Origin: an uncultured bacterium
GTDB lineage: Bacteria > Planctomycetota > UBA8742 > UBA2392
Length of the DNA: 64,000 nt
Assembly: GCA_938014885.1 (NCBI GenBank)
Contig: CALLQI010000022.1
Coordinates: forward strand, 124,001-188,000
Direction: 5' to 3'
Part shown: positions 51,940-60,071 of the stretch, one piece after another
Position numbering within the stretch: position 1 is the first letter of the stretch
How the letters are laid out: the number at the start of each line of letters is the position of its first letter
The notes under the pieces: model-generated
What the model was told of the DNA's origin: nothing
Database searches by the model: none
Seen by the model: the letters and a program-made list of their open reading frames with translations, nothing else
Translations under genes and position numbers: made by a program

Positions 51940-52392
51940 TCATCCAGCATCGGCAGACTCAGCTGCCCACGCCAGCGCCTGCGCTTCATCCCAGAACGTG
52001 CGAAACTGGATCACCTTGCCCTCGCGAAACTCGAACACGTCTGCAACGTGCCCTTCGCGCCATTCGGGCTCAGCCTTCAGCCTGACGCGCACGTGAACTG
52101 ACACCAAGATCCTGTCGCCGAAGAACCTGAACTGTTGCGGCTCGCAGCCTCCCTCAGCCCAGTTCCCACGATGGTGGGCGACATGTGCCTTCACAGCTTC
52201 GATCCCGCGAAAAGTGCCATCATCGGGGACTTCGGCGGGCTCGATGCGCAACACCTGTGGATCAAAGTCTTTGACAAACCCGCTGACATCGCCGTGATTC
52301 AGGGCGGAATAGGCTTGCCGCAACACAGCAATCTCCGCGGCACGCGACGACAACTGCTGGTCCATACTTTCCCCGTGCGAGTTCGTGCTCAT
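51940..52392 (-). CDS. SnoaL-like / NTF2-fold protein
   Basis: A 150-residue protein. It has the SnoaL-like polyketide cyclase/isomerase-type pattern: LRQAYSALNHGDVSGFVKDFDPQVLRIEP, FRGIEAVKAHVAHHRGNW, and the closing strands VADVFEFREGKVIQFRTFWDEAQAL. Such proteins are small cone-fold enzymes or binding proteins. Its ATG overlaps the mtnA stop (ATGA), indicating translational coupling. No catalytic role can be assigned. Confidence 0.82.
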   Translation of the reverse strand: MSTNSHGESMDQQLSSRAAEIAVLRQAYSALNHGDVSGFVKDFDPQVLRIEPAEVPDDGTFRGIEAVKAHVAHHRGNWAEGGCEPQQFRFFGDRILVSVHVRVRLKAEPEWREGHVADVFEFREGKVIQFRTFWDEAQALAWAAESADAG

Positions 52393-53387
52393 GCGCTTTG
52401 CGCCAGCCAGCTTGCAAGCTGCGGCTGGGAGAATACTCCGTCTTCCGTAATCCAGCCTGCAATCAAGTGGTGCGGCGTCACGTCAAACGCGGGGTTAAAC
52501 ACGCGCGCGGCATCAGGCACGGTCTGCGTGCCGCCGGGGCGGCGCACTTCGGCGCCGTCGCGTTCTTCAATCGGGATCGCGCTGCCGTCGGCCAGTGCTG
52601 CATCAAATGTGCTGCGTGGTGCCGCGATGTAAAACGGAATGCCGTGTGCCTTGGCCGCGAGCGCGACACCATAAGTGCCGATCTTGTTGGCGCTGTCGCC
52701 ATTGGCGGCGACGCGGTCGGCACCGGTGATCACCAGTTGCACTCTGCCCAGCTTCATCACCCAGGCCGCCATGTTGTCGGTGATCACTGTGACATCCAGC
52801 CCGTTGCCAGCGGCCTCAAAGGCAGTAAGGCGCGCGCCCTGCAGCAGCGGCCTGGTCTCATCCGCATACAGCTTGAAACGCCGACCCTGTTCATGGGCCA
52901 CATACAAAGGGGCCAGGGCCGTGCCCATGCCTGCCGTGGCCAATGCGCCTGCGTTGCAGTGGGTCAGCACACCCATGCCGTCTTTCACCAGTGAAGCCCC
53001 GTGCTGGCCGATGCGGCGGCACGAGTCCTGATCTTCCGCATGGATGCGCCGGGCCTCCGCCAATGCGGCCTCTGGCCTGCCCCCTGCGGCCTTGGCCGTG
53101 CGCTCAACGGCCCAGCGCAGGTTGACGGCCGTGGGTCGCGCGTCGGCCAGCGCCGCGATGCCTTGCTCGCCCAAGCCCTGCCGCAGCGCGATCACGACGC
53201 CGTAGGCCCCGGCCACACCGATAGCGGGCGCGCCGCGCACGCAAAGGCGGCGAATTGCATCAATGACCTGGGGCAACGTGGACAGGCGCATCAACTCAAG
53301 CCGCAGCGGCAGCAGAGTCTGGTCGATCAGCACAAGCTCGCCGTCGGTCGCGGAGCCTTGCCAATCCACGGTGGGAGGCATTGCCAT
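52389..53387 (-). CDS. mtnA: S-methyl-5-thioribose-1-phosphate isomerase
   Basis: A 332-residue MtnA that converts methylthioribose-1-phosphate to methylthioribulose-1-phosphate in methionine salvage. Key segments are LCVRGAPAIGVAGAYG, VLTHCNAGALATAGMGTALAPL with the catalytic Cys, RPLLQGARLTAFE, VITGADRVAANGDSANKIGTYG with the catalytic Asp, and FYIAAPRSTFD. Other mtn genes are absent from the window. It is coupled to the SnoaL-like gene. Confidence 0.95.
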   Translation of the reverse strand: MAMPPTVDWQGSATDGELVLIDQTLLPLRLELMRLSTLPQVIDAIRRLCVRGAPAIGVAGAYGVVIALRQGLGEQGIAALADARPTAVNLRWAVERTAKAAGGRPEAALAEARRIHAEDQDSCRRIGQHGASLVKDGMGVLTHCNAGALATAGMGTALAPLYVAHEQGRRFKLYADETRPLLQGARLTAFEAAGNGLDVTVITDNMAAWVMKLGRVQLVITGADRVAANGDSANKIGTYGVALAAKAHGIPFYIAAPRSTFDAALADGSAIPIEERDGAEVRRPGGTQTVPDAARVFNPAFDVTPHHLIAGWITEDGVFSQPQLASWLAQSA

Positions 53388-53442
53388 GGTAGTTCCTGTA
53401 TGAACGCTGGTAGTGCTTACGCCGGGGGGGCACTGATACTAT

Positions 53443-53469
53443 ATTGAAGTACTTACATTGAAGTACCTT
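53443..53469. promoter_or_regulatory. Direct repeat ATTGAAGTACTT in the mtnA-HTH divergent promoter region
   Basis: ATTGAAGTACTT (53443-53454) and ATTGAAGTACCTT (53457-53469) start 14 bases apart; the first contains the palindrome AAGTACTT. They lie 19 bases upstream of the HTH gene at 53488 and within 60-80 bases of the mtnA start, a plausible operator for the HTH protein or another regulator. Confidence 0.5.
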
Positions 53470-53487
53470 CCTGCTCAGGACCCCGCC

Positions 53488-54072
53488 ATGGCGAAATCCA
53501 ACGCCGCACCAGAACCGCAGTCAGACGACGCCCTGCTTGAGCAGGAACTGGCAGCCGATGAGGCCGTCCTCGAAGGCATGCTGGACGAAACCCACCGCAT
53601 CATGAAGCAAGCCGTGGACCGCGCCGGCCCCAAGCGAATTGCCCGCGCCCTCGATGTGAGCCTGAGCCTCGTCTACAAGTGGACGCAGCAGCCTCGCACC
53701 AAGCGCAACCCCACAGCCAGTGGCGCTCGCAACCCGCTGGACAAGCTGGTTACGATTTTTCACCTCAGCCAGGACCTTGAGACCATCCACTTCCTGTGCC
53801 GCGTGGCCCGGGGCTACTACACGCCCAACCCGCTGCTGAAGGGCAAGGCAGGTACCAGCTTCGTCAGCGCCACAGTCAGCGCGCTGAACGACTTCGCCGA
53901 CCTGTTGCAGTACGCTGAGAAAGCACTGACCAACGACGGCGAAATTGACGACAGCGAGGCCACCAAACTGCGCCTGCACTGGGACAAGTTGAAGGGACGC
54001 CTTGAGCACTTCATCGTGGCGTGCGAGGAGGGCCAGTTCAATGCCAACCGCGGCGACAGCGAAGAAGAGTAG
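53488..54072 (+). CDS. Helix-turn-helix protein (CII-like HTH)
   Basis: A 194-residue protein; AGGA precedes the start at 53488. Residues about 50-72 (KRIARALDVSLSLVYKWTQQP) form a helix-turn-helix like that of phage CII-type or DNA-binding regulatory proteins. The long C-terminal part is helical (VSATVSALNDFADLLQYAEKAL, TKLRLHWDKLKGRLEHFIVAC) and acidic at the end. Target genes are unknown; a direct repeat just upstream could be its operator. It lies 36 bases before the next gene on the same strand. Confidence 0.72.
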   Translation: MAKSNAAPEPQSDDALLEQELAADEAVLEGMLDETHRIMKQAVDRAGPKRIARALDVSLSLVYKWTQQPRTKRNPTASGARNPLDKLVTIFHLSQDLETIHFLCRVARGYYTPNPLLKGKAGTSFVSATVSALNDFADLLQYAEKALTNDGEIDDSEATKLRLHWDKLKGRLEHFIVACEEGQFNANRGDSEEE

Positions 54073-54108
54073 TCGCTCGCCACATGAACAAGGAGCAGCG
54101 CCGCAGCA

Positions 54109-54534
54109 ATGAGTGACCGGCTACCCATCCCCGAGTTCGACGACGAAAACCTGCGCAACCACATCTTGAAGCTGCGCGGGCTGGTAGCCGAAGAAACCAT
54201 CGACACCCTCAAGATGGTGCGGCTGGACCACATCGTGAACCCGCGCGGCAAAATGGTCGAGTACGACCAGCAGGCATTCCGCGCCTGGGTGATCGCCTGG
54301 TTGAACGCGCTGGAAACGGTGCTGTGCGCGCACATGGCGCTGCTGACCAAGCAGGTTTTCCGCCAGAACGACGAGCTTGAGCCGATCGTGGCGCACCCCA
54401 AGATGCTGCTGGACCAGGTCGAAGACATCAAGCGCGCCCTCGAGATCATCCTGCAGGCCGAGCCAGAGATGACCCCGCAGCCCGTAACCGGCGAACATCC
54501 GAAGCTCAAAGAGACCGAGTCGGTAGACGGTTGA
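54109..54534 (+). CDS. Conserved-looking protein of unknown function
   Basis: A 141-residue acidic, mainly helical protein (IPEFDDENLRNHILKLRGLV, AFRAWVIAWLNALETVLCAHMALL, VEDIKRALEIILQAEPE). No signal peptide or membrane segment. I recognise no family. It follows the HTH gene and probably shares its transcript; an AAGGAG lies about 14 bases upstream of the ATG, a little far. Confidence 0.65.
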   Translation: MSDRLPIPEFDDENLRNHILKLRGLVAEETIDTLKMVRLDHIVNPRGKMVEYDQQAFRAWVIAWLNALETVLCAHMALLTKQVFRQNDELEPIVAHPKMLLDQVEDIKRALEIILQAEPEMTPQPVTGEHPKLKETESVDG

Positions 54535-54592
54535 CCCCGGCCCGCATTTCCAATCCTCGACATCCGCATCCAAGGTGCTAGATAGCGAGCCT

Positions 54593-55381
54593 ATGGAAAC
54601 GCTTCCCAAGGCACGTGCCAAGCAACTGCGCGCACTGAAACTTCGCAAGTCGCGCGAAGAACTCGGCCTCTATGTCGCGGAAGGCCCGCTGCTGCTTGAG
54701 GAAGCGCTGAAAGCCGACGTCTTCCCGCGCTATGTGGTCGTTTGCCCCGAGCTGTTCGAAAGCACGCGCGAGAAGATCGACGCGCTGCTGGCCCGCTGCC
54801 GCGCCCACCAGATTGAGGTGTTCGAAACCGACAACGGCGAATTCATGAACGCCAGCGACACCGTCAACAGCCAGGGGCTGCTGGCAGTGTTTGGCATGCC
54901 CGCCTTTGACCTGGGCGCGCTGCTGCAAAAGCCGCGCTTGACGCTGCTGGTGCTCGACAATCTGCGTGACCCCGGCAACCTCGGCACGATTCTGCGCCAG
55001 GCCGCGGCCTTTGACTGCGACGGGCTGCTGCTGCTGAAGGGGTGCGTCGACGCCTACAACCACAAAGCTGTGCGCGCCAGCATGGGCGGCGTGTTCCACG
55101 TGCCCGTCTTTGCCGACCTTACCCCACAGGAAATCGTCGAGAAGCTGACTGCCACCGGCGTGTGGCCGTACGTCACGGGCACGAAAGGCACCAACGCATT
55201 TGCAGTTAAGTACCCGCCCAAGACAGCCTTCGTGATCGGCGGCGAAAGCGAAGGCGTGCAGCCGTTCTGGAGCGAAAGCGACGTGATCCAGGTAAGCATC
55301 CCGCAAAGCGACAAGGTCGAAAGCCTGAATGCCGCTGTCGCCGCCAGCATCCTGATGGCTTATCGCTACCAAGCGCGCTGA
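54593..55381 (+). CDS. TrmH/SpoU family RNA 2'-O-methyltransferase
   Basis: A 262-residue SPOUT methyltransferase; the start at 54593 gives METLPKARAKQLRALK. Residues about 10-105 form the N-terminal substrate-binding domain (LGLYVAEGPLLLEEAL). The SPOUT knot has LLVLDNLRDPGNLGTILRQA (motif 1), VIGGESEGV (motif 2) and VSIPQSDKVESLNAAVAASI (motif 3). It methylates ribose of rRNA or tRNA; whether it is RlmB-like or another subgroup is unclear. Confidence 0.9.
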   Translation: METLPKARAKQLRALKLRKSREELGLYVAEGPLLLEEALKADVFPRYVVVCPELFESTREKIDALLARCRAHQIEVFETDNGEFMNASDTVNSQGLLAVFGMPAFDLGALLQKPRLTLLVLDNLRDPGNLGTILRQAAAFDCDGLLLLKGCVDAYNHKAVRASMGGVFHVPVFADLTPQEIVEKLTATGVWPYVTGTKGTNAFAVKYPPKTAFVIGGESEGVQPFWSESDVIQVSIPQSDKVESLNAAVAASILMAYRYQAR

Positions 55382-55386
55382 TTGGG

Positions 55387-55459
55387 TGCGGTGTCGGGCG
55401 TGCGGCGTGCGGGGTCTTGCGTGCGGCGGCCATCAACTATCGACCATTAACCATCGACC
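55387..55459. repeat. Compound heptanucleotide tandem repeat after the TrmH-type gene
   Basis: Six units in exact 7-base register, TGCGGTG, TCGGGCG, TGCGGCG, TGCGGGG, TCTTGCG, TGCGGCG (55387-55428). Four of a second type follow, ATCAACT, ATCGACC, ATTAACC, ATCGACC (55432-55459). It starts six bases after the stop codon and fills the gap to the converging HPr gene. Confidence 0.82.
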
Positions 55460-55465
55460 CGCACG

Positions 55466-55741
55466 CTACTCTTCGCCGATGTTGAACTTGTTCTTGAACA
55501 GTTCGATCAGGCTTTTGACGGCTGCATCCGCGTCGGCCCCGTCGGCCTCAACGCGCAGGCGTGTGCCCTTTTCGGCGGCGAGCATGATCACGTCGATGAT
55601 CGATTTGGCGTTGCAGCGTTGTTCGCCCTTGATCAGGTAGATCTCGCTGGCGAACTTTGAGGCTGTCTCGATAACTTTCATCGCCGGCCGCTGGTGCAGG
55701 CCGTACTTGTTCAGCAGCTCAACTTCGGCGATTACGGGCAT
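55466..55741 (-). CDS. ptsH: HPr family phosphocarrier protein
   Basis: A 91-residue HPr. KYGLHQRPAMK carries the phosphorylatable His15 equivalent, and NAKSIIDVIMLAAEKG contains the Ser46-type regulatory serine. It accepts phosphate from enzyme I. No enzyme I or sugar permease is present here. Its neighbours are YvcK and HPF, recalling the regulatory (non-sugar) PTS clusters near rpoN-hpf in proteobacteria, so a regulatory role is plausible. Confidence 0.92.
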   Translation of the reverse strand: MPVIAEVELLNKYGLHQRPAMKVIETASKFASEIYLIKGEQRCNAKSIIDVIMLAAEKGTRLRVEADGADADAAVKSLIELFKNKFNIGEE

Positions 55742-55802
55742 TCGACAGCTTCCGAGGTGCAGCCTATGTAGGGGCTTTGCGGGCGCAGGTCAAGGTGCCG
55801 TG

Positions 55803-56804
55803 TTATCCGGCCTTGCTGCGCTCGCGGGCGATGTCGCGTTGCAGGTTGATGCAGGCCTCAGCCAGGCGCGATGCATTGTGGCGCAGGACGTGGTCCGCCT
55901 TGAGGTAATCACCCACCAGAATGCGCGGGCGCCCGGGCAGGGCTGCCAATCCGTCCATGTCGCAGGCCACCGGCTCAGAGCCTTCGGCGGCATAGGATGC
56001 GGCCAGGCGCTCGGGCACGACGGCGTTATTCACGGCCACAAAGTCCAGCATACCGGGTGCGGTGTGATCAATGATCACCGAGGCATGGCGGCTTGCGGTG
56101 AATCCGCCCGTCTCACCAGGCTGGGTCATGATGTTGCAGATGTAGCCTACGACCGCTGGCGTGGCGTTCAGCGCCTCGCCAATCTGGGGTATCAGCAGGC
56201 TAGGCAGGACGCTCGTATACAGGCTGCCGGGGCCCAGCAGCACCAGGTCAGCCTGCATGATTGCGTCCACAACGTCGCGGCCGGCGGGCGCGTCGTGGGG
56301 CTTGATGCTGAGGCGCTTGACCGGCTTCTGCACTTTGCCGACGAGTGATTCACCTGTCGTCTTGCTGCCGTCTTCGTGTTCGGCCACGAGGCTGAGCTTG
56401 CTGGTAGTTGCTGGCAGCACCCGGCCGCGCACGGCCAGCACGCGGTTTGCCTCTTTGACGGCCAACTCAAAGTCGCCGGTTACCTTGGTAAGGGCCGCCA
56501 GGAAGATGTTGCCGAAGGGGTGGCCCTTGAGGTCGCCTTCTTCGAAGCGGTACTGGAACAGCTTCTCGAGTACCGGCCCGCCGTCAGACAATGCGGCCAG
56601 GCAGTTGCGTATGTCGCCCGGCGGCAACATGCCGAATTCTTTGCGGAAGCGGCCGCTGCTGCCGCCGTCGTCAGCAACGGTGACGACGGCAGTCAGCTTG
56701 TCGGTGTGTTCTTTCAGTCCGCGCAGCAGGCCCGACGCGCCGGTGCCGCCGCCGATGGCGACGATGCTGGGCGAGCGCCGGAACAGTCGCGGAAACAGCG
56801 CCAT
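55803..56804 (-). CDS. yvcK: YvcK/CofD-like protein (UPF0052, gluconeogenesis factor)
   Basis: A 333-residue protein. IVAIGGGTGASGLLRGLKEH, VTVADDGGSSGRFRKEFGM, PPGDIRNCLAALSD, HPFGNIFLAALT, and LGPGSLYTSVLPSLLIPQI are the family signatures. YvcK binds UDP-sugars and links carbon status to cell-wall precursor supply. It starts three bases after the hpf stop codon and lies 61 bases upstream of the HPr gene on the same strand. Confidence 0.93.
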   Translation of the reverse strand: MALFPRLFRRSPSIVAIGGGTGASGLLRGLKEHTDKLTAVVTVADDGGSSGRFRKEFGMLPPGDIRNCLAALSDGGPVLEKLFQYRFEEGDLKGHPFGNIFLAALTKVTGDFELAVKEANRVLAVRGRVLPATTSKLSLVAEHEDGSKTTGESLVGKVQKPVKRLSIKPHDAPAGRDVVDAIMQADLVLLGPGSLYTSVLPSLLIPQIGEALNATPAVVGYICNIMTQPGETGGFTASRHASVIIDHTAPGMLDFVAVNNAVVPERLAASYAAEGSEPVACDMDGLAALPGRPRILVGDYLKADHVLRHNASRLAEACINLQRDIARERSKAG

Positions 56805-56807
56805 GGG

Positions 56808-57206
56808 CTACTCGTTCTTGGCGTCTTCGTAGCTCTGGTCTTCCACGCGGGGCAGGCGCTGGGTCAGGCGCTTCACGTCGCGCCCGAGTTTCTTGCGCTT
56901 CTCGCGGCCCTTGTGGCCCTTGAGCTTCTCTTTGATCTTGCCGAGCTGGCGGTGGATCTTGTCGAGGCACAGGTCCACGGCGGCATGCATGTCTTCGCGG
57001 TTGTGCACCACGGCCGAAAGCTGGTTGTGGGTATCGGTGTGCACGTTGACTTCGCAGACGTGGTCGGCACCGTCCTGGTTCAGGACGACCTTGATCGTGT
57101 CGATGCGGTCAAAGTAACGGTCCAGCCGCTCGAGCTTTTCGCGCGCGTAGTCCTTCATCTTGTCGGTGACTTTGGCGTGTTTGGCCGTGATGGTGATGCG
57201 TGCCAT
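56808..57206 (-). CDS. hpf: Ribosome hibernation promoting factor (HPF/RaiA family)
   Basis: A 132-residue protein starting MARITITAKHAKVTDKMKDYAREKLERLDRYF, followed by IKVVLNQDGADHVCEVNVHT and DMHAAVDLCLDKIHRQLGKIKEKLK. This is the N-terminal HPF fold that occupies the 30S decoding region in stationary phase. The basic tail (GHKGREKRKKLGRD) extends it past the ~95-residue short HPF, but it lacks the C-terminal dimerisation domain of long HPF. It is in the operon with yvcK and ptsH. Confidence 0.93.
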   Translation of the reverse strand: MARITITAKHAKVTDKMKDYAREKLERLDRYFDRIDTIKVVLNQDGADHVCEVNVHTDTHNQLSAVVHNREDMHAAVDLCLDKIHRQLGKIKEKLKGHKGREKRKKLGRDVKRLTQRLPRVEDQSYEDAKNE

Positions 57207-57257
57207 TGGGTTTCCTGTTCGTGCGTGATCGTCCGGTAAGCCTGCGTTTTGCCGCGT

Positions 57258-58028
57258 TCAGACGCCCTGTTCAAGGCGGTCTGCGTTGTAATCGTCAAGT
57301 TCTTTCAGTGCGCGAATTTTGCGCGCGGTGCCGGTCACATCATATTCGACGCGGCGCCAGATGAAGCGTTTGTCGTCCCAGATCACGTAGCAGGCGCGCA
57401 CGTCGCGATCGCGGGGCTGGCCGACACTGCCGACGTTGATGACGTACTTCTGCCCCTTCTCGGGCTTAAACTCATAGTTCATGTCCTTGTCGGACATGTA
57501 CTGGCATTGCTCGGTGATCACGCACGGGATATGCGTGTGCCCGACCATGCACAAGTTTTCGAACTGGCTGAAGATGTCCTGCATCTTCCTCACGGCCTCG
57601 GGCACGTTCTGTGCGGCCGCCTGGGCGTCGTGCTTGAGGATGTATTCGGTCGTCGGTTCGCGCGGGCTGCCGTGGACCATCAGCGCGCCGTCTTCACGGT
57701 GGGTCAGCTTCATTGACTTCAGGAAGCTCATGCGCTTCTTGTTCTTGAAGCCGAAGATGCCGCCCTGCAGGCTCTTCTTCGTCCAGCGGATGGCTGTGAG
57801 TGCGCGATAGTTGAAGCCCACGGGCTCGAACACAACAGCTTCATCGTGGTTGCCCATCAGGTTGATGCGGAACTCCATGGCCTCGTCGATGATCTCGACG
57901 GGTTCAGGACCGTAGCCAACCAGGTCGCCCAGCGAAATGATGTCGCTGATGCCGTGGGACTTGATGTCCTTCTTCACGGCTTCCCAAGCGGCCACGTTGG
58001 CATGGATGTCTGAGACAATGGCCTTCAC
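57258..58028 (-). CDS. Metallophosphoesterase (YfcE/diadenosine-type family)
   Basis: A 256-residue calcineurin-like phosphoesterase. The GTG at 58028 is chosen because AAAGG lies six bases upstream. Metal-binding motifs: AIVSDIHANV (DxH), ISLGDLVGYGPEP (GD), LMGNHDEAV (GNHD), LMVHGSP (H), and MVGHTHIP (GHTH). Substrate is unknown; relatives hydrolyse phosphodiesters or diadenosine tetraphosphate. It is upstream of hpf by 51 bases and likely co-transcribed. Confidence 0.9.
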   Translation of the reverse strand: MKAIVSDIHANVAAWEAVKKDIKSHGISDIISLGDLVGYGPEPVEIIDEAMEFRINLMGNHDEAVVFEPVGFNYRALTAIRWTKKSLQGGIFGFKNKKRMSFLKSMKLTHREDGALMVHGSPREPTTEYILKHDAQAAAQNVPEAVRKMQDIFSQFENLCMVGHTHIPCVITEQCQYMSDKDMNYEFKPEKGQKYVINVGSVGQPRDRDVRACYVIWDDKRFIWRRVEYDVTGTARKIRALKELDDYNADRLEQGV

Positions 58029-58079
58029 GCTCAACCTTTGGTAGTTGCACGGCTTACGCTAACGCCCAAGCGGGGGGTG

Positions 58080-58994
58080 TCAAGCTGACCCGTAACTATC
58101 GGCGCGGCCTTCAAAGGGCTCTGCGGGGTAGTCTACACCAAGCAGGGTCAAACCGTGAGGTGGCAGATTCGCCCCGGCCTCGCGACGGTCGCGGAGTTGC
58201 AGCAAGTCACGAATCCATCCCGGGGGCCGCTTGCCAAGGCCGACTTCAACCAGGCTTCCGGCAACTGCGCGCACCATGCCGCGCAGGAAGCCGTCACCCC
58301 GCAACTCAAGCAGCAGCAGGCCATCTTTCTGGTACACGCTGGCGCCGAAGATTGTGCGCACGGTGCCCGCGGGGCGCGGCTTGCGCCACGGTGGCGGCGT
58401 GAAATCGCCATGCTGCACGGCGGCGGGTCCGTACAGGTCTGCCGTGGTGGCGGGCTGCTCGGCGTCGTCTGGGCTGTCCTCAGCTTCCGCAGCGTCTCCA
58501 TCGGAGCCTTCCTCCGGATTGGTGCGAAAGCTGGCAAAGTCGTGCTTGCCGACCAGCATCGCCGCGGCCTCAAGCATGTCATCCAGATCGAGCGGCCGGG
58601 GTACTTGGTGCGCGCGATCGCCGAGCATGGGGCTGCGGGCGCGCGTGTTCAGGATGGTGTAGCGATACGTTTTGGCCAGCGCGTCAAAGCGCGCGTGAAA
58701 GCGCGGGTCCACGTCGCGAACACGCTTCACGGCCACATCGCGCGGCAAGCGGTGGTTCAGCGCGGGCAATAGTTCGCGAGGCTCAAGCCGCGAGTCAATG
58801 TCCACGTGCGCTGGCATGGCCAATGCATGCACGCCGCGGTCCGTGCGGCCGGCCGACTGCACCGAAACAAGCGTCCCGACCAGATCGGCAACGGCAACCT
58901 CCACAGTGGCCTGCACTGTGCGGTTAGGCCCCTGCCGCTGCCAGCCAAAGAAGCCCTTGCCGTAGTACTCAAGCTCAAGGAGAACCCGCCGCAT
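58080..58994 (-). CDS. truA: tRNA pseudouridine synthase TruA with an acidic insertion
   Basis: A 304-residue enzyme that makes pseudouridine at tRNA positions 38-40. The start at 58994 gives MRRVLLELEYYGKGFFGWQRQ; an upstream in-frame GTG (59051) is possible. VQSAGRTDRGVHALAMPAHV carries the catalytic Asp. FHARFDALAKTYRYTI, HDFASFR and FLRGMVRAVAGSLVEVGLG are present. Between HDFASFR and TVRTIFGASV there is an Asp/Glu/Ala-rich insertion of about 45 residues (GSDGDAAEAEDSPDD...), longer than in typical TruA. The core enzyme looks intact. Confidence 0.93.
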   Translation of the reverse strand: MRRVLLELEYYGKGFFGWQRQGPNRTVQATVEVAVADLVGTLVSVQSAGRTDRGVHALAMPAHVDIDSRLEPRELLPALNHRLPRDVAVKRVRDVDPRFHARFDALAKTYRYTILNTRARSPMLGDRAHQVPRPLDLDDMLEAAAMLVGKHDFASFRTNPEEGSDGDAAEAEDSPDDAEQPATTADLYGPAAVQHGDFTPPPWRKPRPAGTVRTIFGASVYQKDGLLLLELRGDGFLRGMVRAVAGSLVEVGLGKRPPGWIRDLLQLRDRREAGANLPPHGLTLLGVDYPAEPFEGRADSYGSA

Positions 58995-59199
58995 GCCAAG
59001 AGGGTCGTAGCGGACCGGCCCGACGTCAACAGGGATCGGAACCGAGTGCACGGTCGCGAAGCCGATTCCACGGACCGCGGGCCTTTGGCCCGCAGCCGCT
59101 TCCCGTGTCCAACTGTGTCCACCCGTGGTTCAAATGCCTGTCGCGGCTTCGCCCTGCTTCGACCCTACCGGCTCCGGCCGCAAGCCCTACCATGCACTC

Positions 59200-59523
59200 A
59201 TGCCCAACCGGTTCGTGATTCTGCGGCATGAGGTTTCGGGTGCCGTGCACTTTGACTTGATGCTGGAAGTCCCCGGCCAGGAAAAACTGCGCACGCTGCA
59301 GCTCGCCAAGTGGCCGCTGGCCCCGAGCGAAAGCTGCCCCTGCATCGAGATCGCGCCGCACCGTGCCGAGTACCTGCGCTACGAAGGCGAAGTAACCGGC
59401 AACCGCGGCACTGTCACCCGCGTCGCTGAAGGCAACTGGACCGGTGACGGTGCCGGACTCACGCTTGATCCGCCAGGCGTGGCGCTGGTGATCCAGGGTG
59501 CATCAGTGACTCGCCGGCGTTGA
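59200..59523 (+). CDS. LigD phosphoesterase-like (DNA polymerase ligase) domain protein
   Basis: A 107-residue single-domain protein starting MPNRFVILRHEVSGAVHFDLML. The domain matches the 3'-phosphoesterase module of bacterial LigD: RHEVSG..HFDLMLE, then HRAEYLRYEGEVTGNRGTVTRVAEGNW. In LigD this module trims 3' ends during non-homologous end joining; stand-alone copies are known. No ligase, polymerase or Ku gene is adjacent. The His, Asp and second His typical of the catalytic site appear in RHE, HFD and HRAEY, but activity is not proven. Confidence 0.85.
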   Translation: MPNRFVILRHEVSGAVHFDLMLEVPGQEKLRTLQLAKWPLAPSESCPCIEIAPHRAEYLRYEGEVTGNRGTVTRVAEGNWTGDGAGLTLDPPGVALVIQGASVTRRR

Positions 59524-59609
59524 TCCCCTGAAGGACGCCCCGATCTGCGGTGTTTCTGTTGCGCCCGTTTCCGGCTACACTGGGCTGGCTCACAGCTTGG
59601 GTTGGGTTT

Positions 59610-60020
59610 ATGGGGATGGTTCCTTTCACTTTGGCGCGGGTGATCCTTTCTGAGGCCCACCCGAACCAGCGGCTTATCCTGCGCGAAATCGGCGGTCAGC
59701 GGCACTTCACCATTGATATCGGTGAGCCTGAGGCCGTGGCGATTTACCGCCGCGCCACCAAGCGCGCGCATCCTCGGCCGCTCACGCACGACCTGCTCGA
59801 CAACGTCATTGCGGGCATGGGCGGCACGGTCAAGGCCGTTGAGATCACTGACCTGAAAGACTCAACCTACCACGCAAACCTCGTGATCCAGACCGCCGAC
59901 GGCGAAGTCCGCGTCGATGCCCGCCCCAGTGACGCGCTTGCGATCCTGGTCGGTGCCGGTGTGGACCTTTTCGTTGACGAGGCTCGCGTGCTGGACCCCC
60001 TGTATGAAGAAGGCAAGTGA
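59610..60020 (+). CDS. DUF151 family protein (bifunctional nuclease domain)
   Basis: A 136-residue protein; starts at 59610 or 59616 are both possible. Family motifs: FTIDIGEPEAVAIYRRA, RPLTHDLLDNVIAGMGGTVKAVEI, YHANLVIQTADGEVRVDARPSDALAILVGAGVDLFVDEAR. DUF151 proteins in plants and some bacteria have nuclease activity; the physiological role here is unknown. Length is typical. Confidence 0.9.
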   Translation: MGMVPFTLARVILSEAHPNQRLILREIGGQRHFTIDIGEPEAVAIYRRATKRAHPRPLTHDLLDNVIAGMGGTVKAVEITDLKDSTYHANLVIQTADGEVRVDARPSDALAILVGAGVDLFVDEARVLDPLYEEGK

Positions 60021-60071
60021 CCCACCCCGCGATACACGGCCGCATGGGCCGGGAAAGTCATTGAGGCTTAT

